64,000 bases of DNA from Vibrio sp. 10N.261.45.E2. GTDB taxonomy: Bacteria > Pseudomonadota > Gammaproteobacteria > Enterobacterales > Vibrionaceae. The position numbers were made by a program, and so were the translations under genes. Where the stretch lies: contig NZ_MCZZ01000123.1 in NCBI RefSeq assembly GCF_002875705.1, positions 94,190-158,189 of the forward strand, given 5' to 3'. Below the pieces are notes generated by a model. The model had not been told where the DNA came from, did not search any database, and saw only the letters and a program-made list of their open reading frames with translations. Below, in pieces: positions 1 to 9,770 of this stretch (the stretch's first letter is position 1; the number at the start of each line of letters is the position of its first letter).

Positions 1-1
1 G

Positions 2-235
2 CTTCTTGATGAGCCTACAGAAGGCTTAGATAAGCAAACAGAGCAGAGCATTATGGCACTGTTCGAGAAGCACTTTGAAGGCAAGACGGTTATCTTCATT
101 ACGCACCGCTTGATTGGTCTGGAATCGATGGATTCTATCGTTCTGATTGAACAAGGCGAGATTGTAGAACACGGCTCTCACGAGACGCTGCTAAACGAAG
201 AAGGACGTTACTTCCAACTTCGTCAGGCAATCTAG
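2..235 (+). CDS. cydC: CydC, 3' end only (thiol reductant ABC exporter subunit)
   Basis: This is the last 77 codons of an ABC transporter ATPase whose start lies before the window. The visible part begins inside Walker B (LLDEPTEGLD) and continues with the H-loop (IFITHRL) and a typical end for exporter-type ATPases (LIEQGEIVEHGSH). The spacing and the phrase EGLDKQTEQ fit CydC, which with CydD exports glutathione and cysteine to the periplasm and is needed for cytochrome bd assembly. Another exporter-type ATPase such as MsbA cannot be fully excluded from so short a piece. A strong hairpin terminator follows 30 bases after the stop codon. Confidence 0.75.
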   Translation, partial: LLDEPTEGLDKQTEQSIMALFEKHFEGKTVIFITHRLIGLESMDSIVLIEQGEIVEHGSHETLLNEEGRYFQLRQAI

Positions 236-265
236 CTTCTCATAAATTATAAAGAAAACCATTCT

Positions 266-293
266 AAGCCCGAGTTTATACTCGGGCTTTTTA
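266..293 (+). terminator. Rho-independent terminator after cydC
   Basis: The 9-bp stem AAGCCCGAG / CTCGGGCTT (266-274 with 281-289) is followed by TTTTATT. It sits just after the cydC stop codon. Confidence 0.9.
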
Positions 294-520
294 TTGTCTG
301 TGATTCTACTGGAGTACACCCTTATTCCATACGCTGACAAGCCACTCCCAATAACTACAGACCTTGATGCAAAGACCCAAACAGCTTAACAACGCCAAGC
401 TAGCGCCCTTGGGATGGTTAAGTTTATGAAGCAGTACTTCCCGACTCGTGTGGCCCTTAAAGCTAAGTTTTCAGGTTATCCGAACAACTAGTTTGAGTTC
501 ATAACTCTAACTAGCACGCA
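294..520. other. Intergenic stretch without a recognisable gene
   Basis: Between the cydC terminator and the terminator of the chemoreceptor gene no convincing gene is visible. One frame is open for about 34 codons up to a stop near 491, with no ribosome binding site and no family I recognise. It may be decayed sequence. Confidence 0.5.
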
Positions 521-523
521 CAA

Positions 524-556
524 AAAAGCCGAATGTGATAATCACATTCGGCTTTC
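524..556 (-). terminator. Terminator of the chemoreceptor gene
   Basis: A perfect 14-bp stem (526-539 with 541-554, AAGCCGAATGTGAT) has a very short loop and is followed by a T tract when read on the minus strand. It ends 18 bases after the stop of the chemotaxis receptor. Confidence 0.9.
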
Positions 557-573
557 AAATTACGAGTTAGCGC

Positions 574-2457
574 TTACAGCTTGAAGCGGCTGATTTCGCT
601 CTCTAGCTCGTGAGACAGTTCAGACAGCTGAGCAGCTTGCTCTGCCGCTTGGTGTGCTTCGTCAGCTAGCTCGTTAGACACGTCACGGATTCCTTCAGTG
701 TTACGAGTAATCTCCGACGTTACAGACGCTTGCTCTTCTGCAGCAGAAGCAATCTGTGTTGCCATGTCGCTGATGCGTTCAACAGCTGCATGAATTTGCG
801 TTAGGCTCGCTGCCGCTGAGTTAGCGTCATCAACACTGGTTTCAGCAAGCGTACGGCTATCGTTCATGATGTTAACCGCTTTGCCTGTCGTGCCTTGCAG
901 CAATTCGATAGTCTGTTGAATCTCTTGCGTTGAACCGTGTGTACGTTGGCTCAGAACACGAACTTCATCCGCTACTACTGCGAAACCGCGGCCTTGCTCA
1001 CCGGCACGTGCTGCTTCAATCGCCGCATTAAGTGCAAGTAGGTTCGTTTGTTCAGCGATACCTTGAATGTTCGACAGGATAGCATTGATGCTATTACCGT
1101 GCTCTTCAAGTTCTAGAATCACGTTGGTTGCGATTTGAACTTCTTGAGCAAGGTTTTGGATAGAGCTTTGAGTCTGTGTTACTTGACCAGTACCGTGCTC
1201 ACACGCGCCAACGGCTTCAGATGAGTTCTGTGCAGTGTGGTCTGCATTACCCGCGATCTCTTGTGTTGCTGCAGCCATTTCGTTAACGGCCGTCGCTACC
1301 ATGTTGATCTCGTCTTGCTGCATTTGGATACGAGCACTACGTTCTTCAGCTTGAGAAGCCGTTTGACGAGCTTGGTTGCCTAGCGCAGCAGATACTTCGC
1401 TTAGCTTGATCACCATGGTGTGCATGTTGCCCACAAAACGGTTGAAGTTTTCAGCAAGCTTACCGATTTCGTCGTCACTCTTAGGCTCAAGACGTTGAGT
1501 AAGGTCACCCTCACCTGAAGCAATTTCTTCAAGTGCTGCCGAAACGCGGTTTAGGTCGCGGAATAGGAAGCTCACTAACCAAGACACGAGTACGATTACG
1601 ATTAGGGTAATAACGATAGCAGTGATGATCAGCTGAGTAAGTAGCGTTGAGTGGTTCGCTTCTTCTGTTGCTTTATCCATCTGAACTGCGAAGATCCAGT
1701 TAGTGTTAGGTACCTTCGTGAAGTAAAGCAGCTTCTCAGCGCCACGTTCTTTAATGATCTCGATGCTACCGGTACGCACTGCGTTCTCGATGATAGGCAT
1801 AGAGATATCGTTTGAAAGCTGGCTCACTGGCTTTAAGCTGAGTGCTGAATCTGGATGCGCTAGGAATGTGCCGTCAGAGGCATCAATTAGCATTGCGTAA
1901 GCGTTGTCACCCACATCTAGGCTGATTACATCGTTAACCAATTGGTCGATAAGTACGTCCGCACCTACTACGCCAACAAGCTGGCCATTGTGGCGAACAG
2001 GTTCTGCGATAGTTACTAACAGTGCTTTAGTGATGGCATCTTGGTAAGCTGTGGTAATGATTTGCTTACCTGCTGCGTTTGCTTCTTGGTACCAAGGACG
2101 TTGACGTGGATCGTAATCTGCGCGATTACGTTCAGGGTGTGAACGGTACATTCCGCCTTCTGGAGTACCTAAAAAGATATCGTCAAAGCCACCCGCTACA
2201 CGAGCTTGCTTAAGGAAAGGAACAACATCACTTTCTCGTGAAAACTCATTAAATGCTGATGCGATATCGGTACGGATATCAATCCAGTTTTTAATACCTT
2301 CAGATGCTGCTTCAGATACGCTCTCAGCTCGTAGGTATACGCCATTACGAGTCTGTTCAAATAATTGGTTTGCTGATAACCAAGTCAACGCCGTTGCCAT
2401 TACGACAACAGCAGATAAGCTTGCACCTATCAACTTCTGTTTAAGTGTTAGTTTCAT
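574..2457 (-). CDS. Methyl-accepting chemotaxis protein with Cache sensor domain
   Basis: This is a transmembrane chemoreceptor of about 627 residues that passes ligand signals to CheA/CheW. In order it has an N-terminal membrane helix, a periplasmic double-Cache type region (about residues 30-270, with [10 protein letters not shown] and [12 protein letters not shown] typical of dCache_1), a second membrane helix, a HAMP segment ([13 protein letters not shown]) and the cytoplasmic signalling coiled coil. The conserved hairpin tip ([19 protein letters not shown]) lies around residues 465-500. The ligand cannot be read from sequence; dCache_1 receptors often bind amino acids or other small organic molecules. 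An upstream GTG at 2469 is an alternative start. The gene stands alone between terminators. Confidence 0.95.
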   Translation of the reverse strand: MKLTLKQKLIGASLSAVVVMATALTWLSANQLFEQTRNGVYLRAESVSEAASEGIKNWIDIRTDIASAFNEFSRESDVVPFLKQARVAGGFDDIFLGTPEGGMYRSHPERNRADYDPRQRPWYQEANAAGKQIITTAYQDAITKALLVTIAEPVRHNGQLVGVVGADVLIDQLVNDVISLDVGDNAYAMLIDASDGTFLAHPDSALSLKPVSQLSNDISMPIIENAVRTGSIEIIKERGAEKLLYFTKVPNTNWIFAVQMDKATEEANHSTLLTQLIITAIVITLIVIVLVSWLVSFLFRDLNRVSAALEEIASGEGDLTQRLEPKSDDEIGKLAENFNRFVGNMHTMVIKLSEVSAALGNQARQTASQAEERSARIQMQQDEINMVATAVNEMAAATQEIAGNADHTAQNSSEAVGACEHGTGQVTQTQSSIQNLAQEVQIATNVILELEEHGNSINAILSNIQGIAEQTNLLALNAAIEAARAGEQGRGFAVVADEVRVLSQRTHGSTQEIQQTIELLQGTTGKAVNIMNDSRTLAETSVDDANSAAASLTQIHAAVERISDMATQIASAAEEQASVTSEITRNTEGIRDVSNELADEAHQAAEQAAQLSELSHELESEISRFKL

Positions 2458-2502
2458 TCTAAGCTTCACGAGTGGTGGGAAATCCCGCGCATACTACCCA
2501 AT

Positions 2503-2685
2503 ATGAGTATTAAATTCGAGCAATTTTATAATTTAATAGCGGAATATAATATTAGGCAAACCATTGACTTAGATAATGCCAATTACTTGGCTTTTCGCCA
2601 AATTAAAGGCGCTATTTTGAGTGCAATTCAACCGAAATATACAGATCGTCACACTATAAAAATAACCATTCACACAGAAAAATAG
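2503..2685 (+). CDS. Possible 60-residue hypothetical protein
   Basis: An ATG-started open frame of 60 codons lies divergent to the chemoreceptor, in AT-rich sequence. It has no visible Shine-Dalgarno sequence and no family I recognise. The predicted product is hydrophilic with no signal peptide or membrane segment. Because it occupies the region where the chemoreceptor promoter should be, it may be a chance frame. Conservation in related vibrios would decide. Confidence 0.25.
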   Translation: MSIKFEQFYNLIAEYNIRQTIDLDNANYLAFRQIKGAILSAIQPKYTDRHTIKITIHTEK

Positions 2686-2693
2686 ACACAAAA

Positions 2694-2723
2694 AAGGCAG
2701 GAGAGTTTCCTCGCCTGCCTTCG
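2694..2723 (-). terminator. Terminator of the first BCCT gene
   Basis: A 12-bp stem with one mismatch (AAGGCAGGAGAG with CTCGCCTGCCTT) reads into TTTTTTG on the minus strand, about 50 bases after the BCCT stop codon. Confidence 0.85.
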
Positions 2724-2775
2724 TATTATTTATCGTCCAACCGCATATAAAACACGGCTGATTAAGCCATAGGTC

Positions 2776-4347
2776 TTAGCGCTTTTCTGTACGCATACCC
2801 ATTAACAAACTCACACACATCAATAATAGAATGATGGTGAATGGCAATGCCGTCGATATTGCGCCCGCTTGCAGAGCCTGTACTGCTTCAGTACCGCCGA
2901 CCCACAATAGAGCTACAGCAATCGCGCCTTCAAGGAAAGCCCAGAACACACGTTGAGGCACAGGCGTATCAACTTTACCACCAGCAGTAATGCTGTCGAT
3001 AACTAGAGAGCCTGAGTCAGACGATGTAATGAAGAATACTAGAACCAATACAACCGCAATAATTGATAGCAGAGTACCAAACGGCAGTGCATCAAACATT
3101 TGGAACATAGCTAGTGATACATCTGTTAGGCCGTCTTGACCAAGAATACCAACGTTATTCACGATTTGGTCAATCGCCATGCCACCGAATACTGACATCC
3201 AGATGATAGTCACTGTAGTCGGTACAATCAGAACTGCTGTGATGAACTCACGAACCGTACGACCTTTAGAAACACGTGCGATAAACATACCTACGAATGG
3301 AGACCATGAAATCCACCAAGCCCAGTAGAATACAGTCCAACCGTGCATCCACGTTTCATCTTCACGACCGTGAGGGTTGCTCAGAGGAATGATATTTTCA
3401 ATGTACGCCATCAATGTAGTTGGGATAGAGCCTAGTGTCACTGCGTAGCCGATTAGAGCCACTAAAATAAGCAGTAAGAAAGCAACCAGCATGTTGATGT
3501 TACTGATAACTTTAACGCCACCATCAATACCACGAAGTACTGATACTACCGCCAATAACGTCACCGCTGTAATCACAATAACTTGCAGCCCTAAGCCCGC
3601 TTCGATGCCGAATACATGCTGAATACCACTTGCCGCTTGTTGTGCACCAAGACCTAGCGATGTAGCCAGACCAAATAGCGTTGCAAGTACCGCAAGAATA
3701 TCAACAATGTGACCAGCCCAACCCCAAGCTCTATCACCTAAAATTGGGTAAAAGATAGAACGGATTGAAAGAGGCAAACCCTTGTTGTAAGAGAAAAACG
3801 CAAGTGACAGTGCCACTACACCATAAATAGCCCAAGGGTGTAGACCCCAGTGATACATGGTTGCACCCAATGCCAATTTAGCCGCTTCTGGTGTATTTGG
3901 TTCAACACCTAACGGAGTTTCAAACCAACCCGTGAAGTAAGCAGCAGGCTCAGCCACACTCCAGAACATCAAGCCGATACCCATACCTGCGGCAAACAGC
4001 ATCGATAGCCAAGAGAAGAATGAGTAATCTGCCGTCGCATCAACACCACCAAGGCGGATTTTGCCGTATGGAGAAACAATCAAGCCCAAGCAGAAAATTA
4101 CGAAAATATTACCCGACCAGATGAAAAGCCAATCAAACGAATTGATAATCTGGCCTTTAACGCCATCTAGTGCAGCCTTTGCTGAAGCGGTATCTGTAAT
4201 AAGAACACCGATCAGGAACAAAGCGATAAGTCCCGCACTGATACCAAATACTGGGTTATGAACATCAAAACCCCATTTTTGGACGTTATCTTGACCGACA
4301 GTGTAATCCGTACTGTCGATACTGTATTTATCTATACCTTTAGTCAT
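2776..4347 (-). CDS. BCCT family osmolyte transporter, copy 1
   Basis: This 523-residue inner-membrane protein has about 12 hydrophobic segments and belongs to the betaine/choline/carnitine transporter family, which takes up compatible solutes with sodium or proton symport. The glycine-rich TM3 signature GMGIGLMFW and the family's aromatic signature FYWAWWISWSPFVGMFIARVS are present (the latter is a few residues beyond TM7). The GMGIG form is that of betaine-type sodium-coupled members rather than CaiT. The substrate could be glycine betaine, choline, proline, ectoine or DMSP. A good ribosome site (GAGGGATA) precedes the ATG. It is a close paralogue of the gene just upstream. Confidence 0.95.
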   Translation of the reverse strand: MTKGIDKYSIDSTDYTVGQDNVQKWGFDVHNPVFGISAGLIALFLIGVLITDTASAKAALDGVKGQIINSFDWLFIWSGNIFVIFCLGLIVSPYGKIRLGGVDATADYSFFSWLSMLFAAGMGIGLMFWSVAEPAAYFTGWFETPLGVEPNTPEAAKLALGATMYHWGLHPWAIYGVVALSLAFFSYNKGLPLSIRSIFYPILGDRAWGWAGHIVDILAVLATLFGLATSLGLGAQQAASGIQHVFGIEAGLGLQVIVITAVTLLAVVSVLRGIDGGVKVISNINMLVAFLLLILVALIGYAVTLGSIPTTLMAYIENIIPLSNPHGREDETWMHGWTVFYWAWWISWSPFVGMFIARVSKGRTVREFITAVLIVPTTVTIIWMSVFGGMAIDQIVNNVGILGQDGLTDVSLAMFQMFDALPFGTLLSIIAVVLVLVFFITSSDSGSLVIDSITAGGKVDTPVPQRVFWAFLEGAIAVALLWVGGTEAVQALQAGAISTALPFTIILLLMCVSLLMGMRTEKR

Positions 4348-4580
4348 TATCCCTCTCTACGGAATACTAATAGGGTCTGTTGACCTCGTATCCCTTACTT
4401 ACCTGTGACTTAATTACAAACTCGAACCTACAATCCAAGTAGTACAAGCTGTTGTCACAATAATTCAAATACTTGGATGTCTGAAGTTTAGCAGGTTAAC
4501 TTGTTGTTTTCAGTAAAGCAGAATCGGTTCGATTAAATTTCAAACAAAATTCACGTAATTACTCAAGTTTATGCCGAAAA

Positions 4581-4605
4581 AAAGGCCGACCCCGTCGACC
4601 TTTTC
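4581..4605 (-). terminator. Terminator of the second BCCT gene
   Basis: A GC-rich hairpin (AAGGTCGAC / GTCGGCCTT read on the minus strand, one G-T pair) runs into a T7 tract, within 40 bases of the stop at 4619. It separates the two BCCT genes into different transcripts. Confidence 0.85.
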
Positions 4606-4618
4606 ATGAAAAATACTT

Positions 4619-6217
4619 TTAACTCAAAGCACTTTGATGCTTAACCAATTGATTTTCTGTTCGTAAACCTAGCAATAAGCTTAGGCACATAAGCAATAAT
4701 ATGAAGGCAAATGGTAGCGCCATCGATACTGTTCCAGCTTGCAGTGCTTGAATAGATTCAGTACCACCAACCCACAATAGAACCGCTGCAATCGCGCCGC
4801 CCATCAACGCCCAAAATACGCGTTGTGGAACAGGTGCATCGACTTTACCACCAGAAGTAATGCTATCGATAACCAATGAACCTGAGTCTGAAGAGGTGAT
4901 AAAGAACACCATAATCAAACCAATCGAAACTACTGAGAGCACAGAGCTCATTGGCAACGCATCGTAAGTATGGAACAGAGAAAGTGTAATATCTTGCAGA
5001 CCATTCACACCAATCTCGCCCACCTTGTTCGCTACTTGGTCAATCGCGATGCCACCGAAAATAGCCATCCAAATGATGATGACTGTCGTTGGGATGAACA
5101 GCACCGCAACGATAAATTCACGAATCGTACGACCTTTAGATATACGAGCGATAAACATGCCAACGAATGGAGACCAAGACATCCACCATGCCCAATAGAA
5201 TACGGTCCAACCTTGCATCCAAGTTTCATCATCACGACCATGAGGATTACTTAGAGGAATAAAGTTTTCAATGTAGCCCATTAGTGCGGTTGGGATTGCT
5301 TTAATGCCCGCCATGCCACCAGCGATGGTAACAAAAATAAGCAAACCCAAAGCGACCAACATATTGACGTTACTCAGAACCTTCACACCGCCATTGATGC
5401 CGCAAACCACTGACATTGTCGCCAAGCAAGTGACCACTGCGATAACAATCAGCTGCATGCCAATACCGCCATCGGTACCAAACACATGGTTAATACCACT
5501 TGTTGCTTGTTGAGCACCTAAGCCCAATGAAGTGGCAAGACCAAATAGCGTTGCAAGCACAGCAACGATATCAACAATATGACCAAACCAACCCCAAGTT
5601 CTATCGCCCAAGATTGGGTAGAAAATAGAACGGATTGAAAGTGGCAAACCTTTATTGAAGGTAAAGAAGGCAAGCGCTAGAGCAACAACGGCGTAAATAG
5701 CCCAGCCGTGAAGACCCCAGTTGTAGATAGTTGCGCCGAGCGCCAACTTAGCCGCTTCAGGTGAGTAAGCTTCGACACCTAATGGCGTTTCATACCAGCC
5801 TGTGAAGTAAGCTACAGGTTCAGCGACACCCCAGAACATTAAACCAATACCCATTCCCGCTGCGAATAACATCGACACCCAAGACAGGTTTGAGTGCTCT
5901 GCTTTGGCATCATTGCCACCAATACGTATCTTGCCATACGGGGAGACAATGAGGGCAAAACAGAAAATTACGAAGATGTTTGCTGCCCACATGAAGAAAC
6001 CATCGAAATTACCGATGACTTTCCATTTGATTCCATCAAGCGCCGCTTTTGCGGTTTCTGAATCTGCGACTAGAAGTGCAATCAGGAAGAGAATGATCGC
6101 TCCTGCACTGATTCCAAATACTGGGTTATGTACATCAAAACCCCATTTCTGAACGTTATCTTGTCCTACTGTATAATCGGTATTTTCAATACTATACCTA
6201 TCTTTTACAGGCTCCAT
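4619..6217 (-). CDS. BCCT family osmolyte transporter, copy 2
   Basis: This 532-residue BCCT transporter is very similar to its downstream neighbour over the full length. Both share the N-terminal run TDYTVGQDNVQKWGFDVHNP, GMGIGLMFW in TM3 and FYWAWWMSWSPFVGMFIARIS. The main differences lie at the extreme ends and in some loops; this copy has a longer C-terminus ending LVKHQSALS. A clear ribosome site (GAGGAAGC) precedes the ATG. The tandem arrangement implies duplication, but each copy has its own leader and terminator and so could respond differently to salinity or substrate. The transported osmolyte is not readable from sequence. Confidence 0.95.
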   Translation of the reverse strand: MEPVKDRYSIENTDYTVGQDNVQKWGFDVHNPVFGISAGAIILFLIALLVADSETAKAALDGIKWKVIGNFDGFFMWAANIFVIFCFALIVSPYGKIRIGGNDAKAEHSNLSWVSMLFAAGMGIGLMFWGVAEPVAYFTGWYETPLGVEAYSPEAAKLALGATIYNWGLHGWAIYAVVALALAFFTFNKGLPLSIRSIFYPILGDRTWGWFGHIVDIVAVLATLFGLATSLGLGAQQATSGINHVFGTDGGIGMQLIVIAVVTCLATMSVVCGINGGVKVLSNVNMLVALGLLIFVTIAGGMAGIKAIPTALMGYIENFIPLSNPHGRDDETWMQGWTVFYWAWWMSWSPFVGMFIARISKGRTIREFIVAVLFIPTTVIIIWMAIFGGIAIDQVANKVGEIGVNGLQDITLSLFHTYDALPMSSVLSVVSIGLIMVFFITSSDSGSLVIDSITSGGKVDAPVPQRVFWALMGGAIAAVLLWVGGTESIQALQAGTVSMALPFAFILLLMCLSLLLGLRTENQLVKHQSALS

Positions 6218-6310
6218 GCTTCCTCTCTAATTTGCAGCGCACAGTTTGCAACATTGCATTCGGCACTTAAATTTCGAAAAGAAGAATATCAACCTGTCAC
6301 AAAAATACTA

Positions 6311-6336
6311 AAAAAACCTCCGTAAAGGAGGCCTAA
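6311..6336 (-). terminator. Terminator of the two-component operon
   Basis: A short GC-rich hairpin (CCTCC with GGAGG) reads into a T-rich tract on the minus strand (TTTTTTAG), about 50 bases after the response-regulator stop. Confidence 0.75.
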
Positions 6337-6368
6337 ATTACACATTTAGTAATTAAATTACACATTTA
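6335..6368. repeat. Two direct copies of a 14-bp AT-rich sequence
   Basis: AAATTACACATTTA occurs at 6335-6348 and again at 6355-6368, a period of 20 bases, followed by an inverted partial copy (ATGTAATTTA). It lies between the response-regulator stop and its terminator. Its role is unknown. Confidence 0.7.
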
Positions 6369-6386
6369 ATGTAATTTAGCGTAAAA

Positions 6387-7025
6387 TCAGTCCACAAGCC
6401 CGGAGTTGACCGCGTACTTAGCAAGCTCTGCTGTAGAGTGAATATCGAGCTTATGCTTAATATTTTGTCGATGGGTTTCTACCGTTCGATAGCTGATATT
6501 CAGTGCCTTCGCGACTTCTTTACTGCTCTCCCCTTTTGCGACTAATTTCAGCACCGCTTCTTCACGTCTACTCAATGGATTCTTAACGGACGGCGTTGGA
6601 GTAATCGGCTGAGTAAACAAATTCTGCGTTACTTTTTCACAGAAATAGGTCGAGCCTTGATTGACCGTTTTGATTGCCTGCACCATTTTTTCAGCCGAGA
6701 TCTCTTTCAACATGTAGCCGACTGCACCCGACTGCATCACCTTCATGATGTATTCACGGTTGTTATGCATGGTCAGCATCAACACCTTAGCTTCAGGGTC
6801 TTCTTCTTTAATCAAGTGGGTCGCATCAATACCATTCATGATCGGCATGCTGATATCCATCAACACCACATCAGGGTGCAGAGTCTTAACTATCTCTACC
6901 GCTTCTAGCCCATTGCTAGCCGTACCTATCACGCTAATATCTGGCTCGAGTTCCAATCTCGCCATAAAGCCATCCAGTACCACTTGGTGATCGTCAGCGA
7001 TCACAACTCGAATAACTTCACTCAT
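6387..7025 (-). CDS. NarL/FixJ-type response regulator
   Basis: This is a 212-residue DNA-binding response regulator. The receiver domain occupies about residues 1-120 with the acidic pair D11 D12, phosphoacceptor D57 (VVLMDISMP) and a conserved lysine in MLKE. A LuxR-type helix-turn-helix (about 148-205) contains LSRREEAVLKLVAKGESSKE and YRTVETHRQNI. The start codon overlaps the last 8 bases of the histidine kinase gene, so the two are translationally coupled and almost certainly partners. The dctPQM genes immediately upstream are the likely target: NarL-like palindromes are found ahead of dctP. Confidence 0.93.
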   Translation of the reverse strand: MSEVIRVVIADDHQVVLDGFMARLELEPDISVIGTASNGLEAVEIVKTLHPDVVLMDISMPIMNGIDATHLIKEEDPEAKVLMLTMHNNREYIMKVMQSGAVGYMLKEISAEKMVQAIKTVNQGSTYFCEKVTQNLFTQPITPTPSVKNPLSRREEAVLKLVAKGESSKEVAKALNISYRTVETHRQNIKHKLDIHSTAELAKYAVNSGLVD

Positions 7026-8373
7026 TCATTAATCCCTCTAGTGTCAGTAACACCGTAATTTCCGTTCCGAGGCCAATCTCACTCATCAGTTCAAAATCAC
7101 CGCCGATGAACTCCACTCGCTCTCTCATGTTCCGCAGCCCGATCCCTCGTTTTTCCATCGCTTTATAGGTGTTGAAACCGACACCATTATCTTGAATCAG
7201 TAATTGCAGTACATTGCCAATTTGCTGCGCGATAACCCTTACTTTGGTCGCTTGTGCGTGTTTCTCTATGTTATTCAATGACTCTTGCACCACTCGATAC
7301 AAGGTTGTCGCGGCTTCAGATTTCAACTTACCCTGTTGAGTACTAAACAAGGTTTCCACCTCAATACCCGAGTGCGCCTGAAAATCTAACAACAAGGAAG
7401 ACAATGCAGCTTCTAAGCCTATGTCATCCAATGAACTTGGCCGAAGTTGATGCGAGATATGCCTCACTTCTTCTATCGCCCGCATCAGTGAATGCTGCGA
7501 TTTATTCAAATGTGCTTTAAGGTCTTCATTTTGCAGCTTATTACCGAGCAGTTCTAAGTGGCAACGACTCGACACTAATAATTGGTTAATACCATCATGT
7601 AACTCACGTGCGAGATGCTTCTTCTCGTCTTCTTGGAACATCACCGTCTTATGCGCCAGCTCCTTCAAGTTGTTATCCGCGATCCTGTGTTCATGCATAT
7701 TAATGGCCAAGGTCAGCACGATAATGACCGCAACCGTCACGCTCAGAATCACCACAATCGAAAAGAACGTGGTTTCAATATTCTTGTTAATTGCAGCCTG
7801 CATCGATGCTACTTCTTGATGGACGTCTTCAATATATAAGCCAGTGCCAATCATCCAGTCCCATCGCTCTAACCATGCGGCATAACTCAGCTTAGACACC
7901 ACCTCGCCCGTCGAAGGCTTTTGCCACAAATACTGGTGAAATCCACCTCCGGTTTGCGCCTCTCTTAAGAGAGCTTCTATCAGAAAGTCGCCATCTTCAT
8001 CTTGCAGTTGGAGTAAATTTTGACCAATCAATTCGGGTTGTATTGGATGAACCAAGTTGGTCCCGTGGCGGTCGTATGCAAAGAAATAACCATCAGAACC
8101 ATATCTAAGTTTAGACAATATGGTTCGAACTTCTTTTTTGGCTTGGGCTTCTTGGATATTGGGGTCGTTATAAACGTGTTCTATGGCATCGAACGCCAGA
8201 TCAACCGTGTCTTTGAGGGCGTTTTCACGCGACTTGATTAAGCTGTCTCTAAAGATCTCAACTTCTTTAGCGCCTAACGTCTTGGTCTGGTGCAGCGAGA
8301 TCCAGCTAATACTCGCCGTTACGAGCAGCAACGGGAGCAATGTCAGCAAAATCAGTTTGGCTTTTAGAGGCAT
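7018..8373 (-). CDS. Cache-domain sensor histidine kinase (HisKA_3 type)
   Basis: This 451-residue membrane kinase partners the adjacent NarL-type regulator. An N-terminal membrane helix is followed by a periplasmic single-Cache type region (about 30-200, with GSDGYFFAYDRHGTNLVHP and WDWMIGTGLYI), a second membrane helix (about 205-228), the HisKA_3 dimerisation region with the phospho-histidine in ARELHDGINQLL, and a HATPase with DNGVGF and GIGLRNMRERV. Single-Cache kinases beside TRAP transporters usually sense small organic acids, so it may detect the transporter's substrate. A terminator-like hairpin lies just ahead of its ribosome site, so expression may depend partly on read-through from dctM. 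Confidence 0.93.
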   Translation of the reverse strand: MPLKAKLILLTLLPLLLVTASISWISLHQTKTLGAKEVEIFRDSLIKSRENALKDTVDLAFDAIEHVYNDPNIQEAQAKKEVRTILSKLRYGSDGYFFAYDRHGTNLVHPIQPELIGQNLLQLQDEDGDFLIEALLREAQTGGGFHQYLWQKPSTGEVVSKLSYAAWLERWDWMIGTGLYIEDVHQEVASMQAAINKNIETTFFSIVVILSVTVAVIIVLTLAINMHEHRIADNNLKELAHKTVMFQEDEKKHLARELHDGINQLLVSSRCHLELLGNKLQNEDLKAHLNKSQHSLMRAIEEVRHISHQLRPSSLDDIGLEAALSSLLLDFQAHSGIEVETLFSTQQGKLKSEAATTLYRVVQESLNNIEKHAQATKVRVIAQQIGNVLQLLIQDNGVGFNTYKAMEKRGIGLRNMRERVEFIGGDFELMSEIGLGTEITVLLTLEGLMNE

Positions 8374-8388
8374 TCCTTTCCCTCACAA

Positions 8389-8421
8389 AAAACGGCTTAC
8401 TGAACATCAATAAGCCGTTTT
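8389..8421 (-). terminator. Hairpin between dctM and the histidine kinase
   Basis: A perfect 11-bp stem AAAACGGCTTA / TAAGCCGTTTT (8389-8399 with 8411-8421) ends in T residues on the minus strand. It should end most dctPQM transcripts and allow lower read-through into the kinase-regulator pair. Confidence 0.75.
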
Positions 8422-8477
8422 ACTTTATCAAGTTATGGATAGCCGTTGAAACATATCATTCACATTCTTGGCTTCAC

Positions 8478-9761
8478 TCACATTCCATAGAAAGAAGGGA
8501 AAGCGAGAAGTGATCCAAGTACGAGGATTTGAATCAGAATGAATGGCATCACACCGCGGTAGATATCTTTCGTTGTAACGCCTTTTGGTGCCACGCCTTT
8601 TAGGTAAAACAGGCTAAAACCAAATGGCGGCGTTAAGAATGAGGTTTGTAGGTTCATCGCAATAAGGATAGCGAACCAAGTCATGTTGATGCCCATCAGT
8701 TCAGCAACAGGCGCAATGATCGGAACGATGATGAAACAGATTTCAACAAAGTCGATGAAGAAACCAAGAATCAGAATCACCAACATAGTAATGATCAAGA
8801 AGCCCCATTTCTCACCTGGCAACTGCAGCATCCACTCTTCAACCAGATAATCACCGCCAGTATAAGTAAACGCCATCGAGAATGCCGTGGCACCAAGCAA
8901 GATAGCAAATACCATTGCCGTGACTTTCACCGTTTCTTTGGACGCTTCATACACCATCGACCAGCTGAATTGACCGTACAGCAAAGCAAGTACCATAGCA
9001 CCCGCACCACCTAATGCAGCAGACTCTGTTGGCGTAGCAACACCCGCAAAGATTGAACCCAGCACGACAATGATTAGCGCTAAAGGTGGAAGAATCGCTT
9101 TTAGTGCATTAAACACTTCTTGTTTGCGGCTGATTGAATCGTCACGCTCAATTGGCTGAGCCGCTTCAGGGTGCAGTTTTGCGTATATCAGGATATAGAC
9201 AATGTAAGCGCCGACTAGCATCACGCCCGGCCAAATCGCTGCTTGGAACAAGTCCCCTACAGGCACACCCAATACGTCACCCAACAGAATCAATACGATG
9301 GATGGCGGAATGATTTGCCCTAACGTACCAGACGCACAGATAGTGCCGCACGCTAAGCCCTTGTCGTAGTTGTACTTGAGCATAACTGGCAAAGAGATAA
9401 GTCCCATTGCAACCACAGAAGCACCAACCACGCCGGTTGAAGCAGCAAGCAGAGAACCTACTAACACGGTTGAAATTGCGATACCACCACGAACTCCACC
9501 AAACAGTCGTCCCATAGACTCAAGCAACTGTTCGGCAAGCTTAGTCTTTTGCAGAACAAGCCCCATGAAAACAAACAATGGAACGGCCATCAGCACCGTG
9601 TTTTCCATGATTGATTGAATTCGATATGGCATGAAGGCAAACATTTCGATGCCCTCAGCCCAAACACCAAAGATTAACGCAATACCACCAAAGGTGAACG
9701 CTACAGGGAAGCCAAGTAAAAGTGCAAACAAGGCTACGAAAAACATTACTATTCCAATCAT
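8478..9761 (-). CDS. dctM: TRAP transporter large permease DctM
   Basis: This 427-residue integral membrane protein is the sodium-coupled transport subunit of a tripartite ATP-independent periplasmic transporter. It is hydrophobic throughout, with about 12 membrane segments and DctM-family features such as GQIIPPSIVLILLGD and the C-terminal half containing PFGFSLFYLKG. It begins 9 bases after dctQ with a good ribosome site (GAGG). The length is normal for the family. It works with the DctQ membrane subunit and the DctP binding protein encoded just upstream in the same operon. Confidence 0.96.
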   Translation of the reverse strand: MIGIVMFFVALFALLLGFPVAFTFGGIALIFGVWAEGIEMFAFMPYRIQSIMENTVLMAVPLFVFMGLVLQKTKLAEQLLESMGRLFGGVRGGIAISTVLVGSLLAASTGVVGASVVAMGLISLPVMLKYNYDKGLACGTICASGTLGQIIPPSIVLILLGDVLGVPVGDLFQAAIWPGVMLVGAYIVYILIYAKLHPEAAQPIERDDSISRKQEVFNALKAILPPLALIIVVLGSIFAGVATPTESAALGGAGAMVLALLYGQFSWSMVYEASKETVKVTAMVFAILLGATAFSMAFTYTGGDYLVEEWMLQLPGEKWGFLIITMLVILILGFFIDFVEICFIIVPIIAPVAELMGINMTWFAILIAMNLQTSFLTPPFGFSLFYLKGVAPKGVTTKDIYRGVMPFILIQILVLGSLLAFPSFYGM

Positions 9762-9770
9762 GTTCAGCCT

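Noticed and set aside
300..520. Possible remnant of a gene or transposase after cydC
   Set aside because: Only a 34-codon open stretch without a family match or ribosome site; not enough to call a pseudogene.
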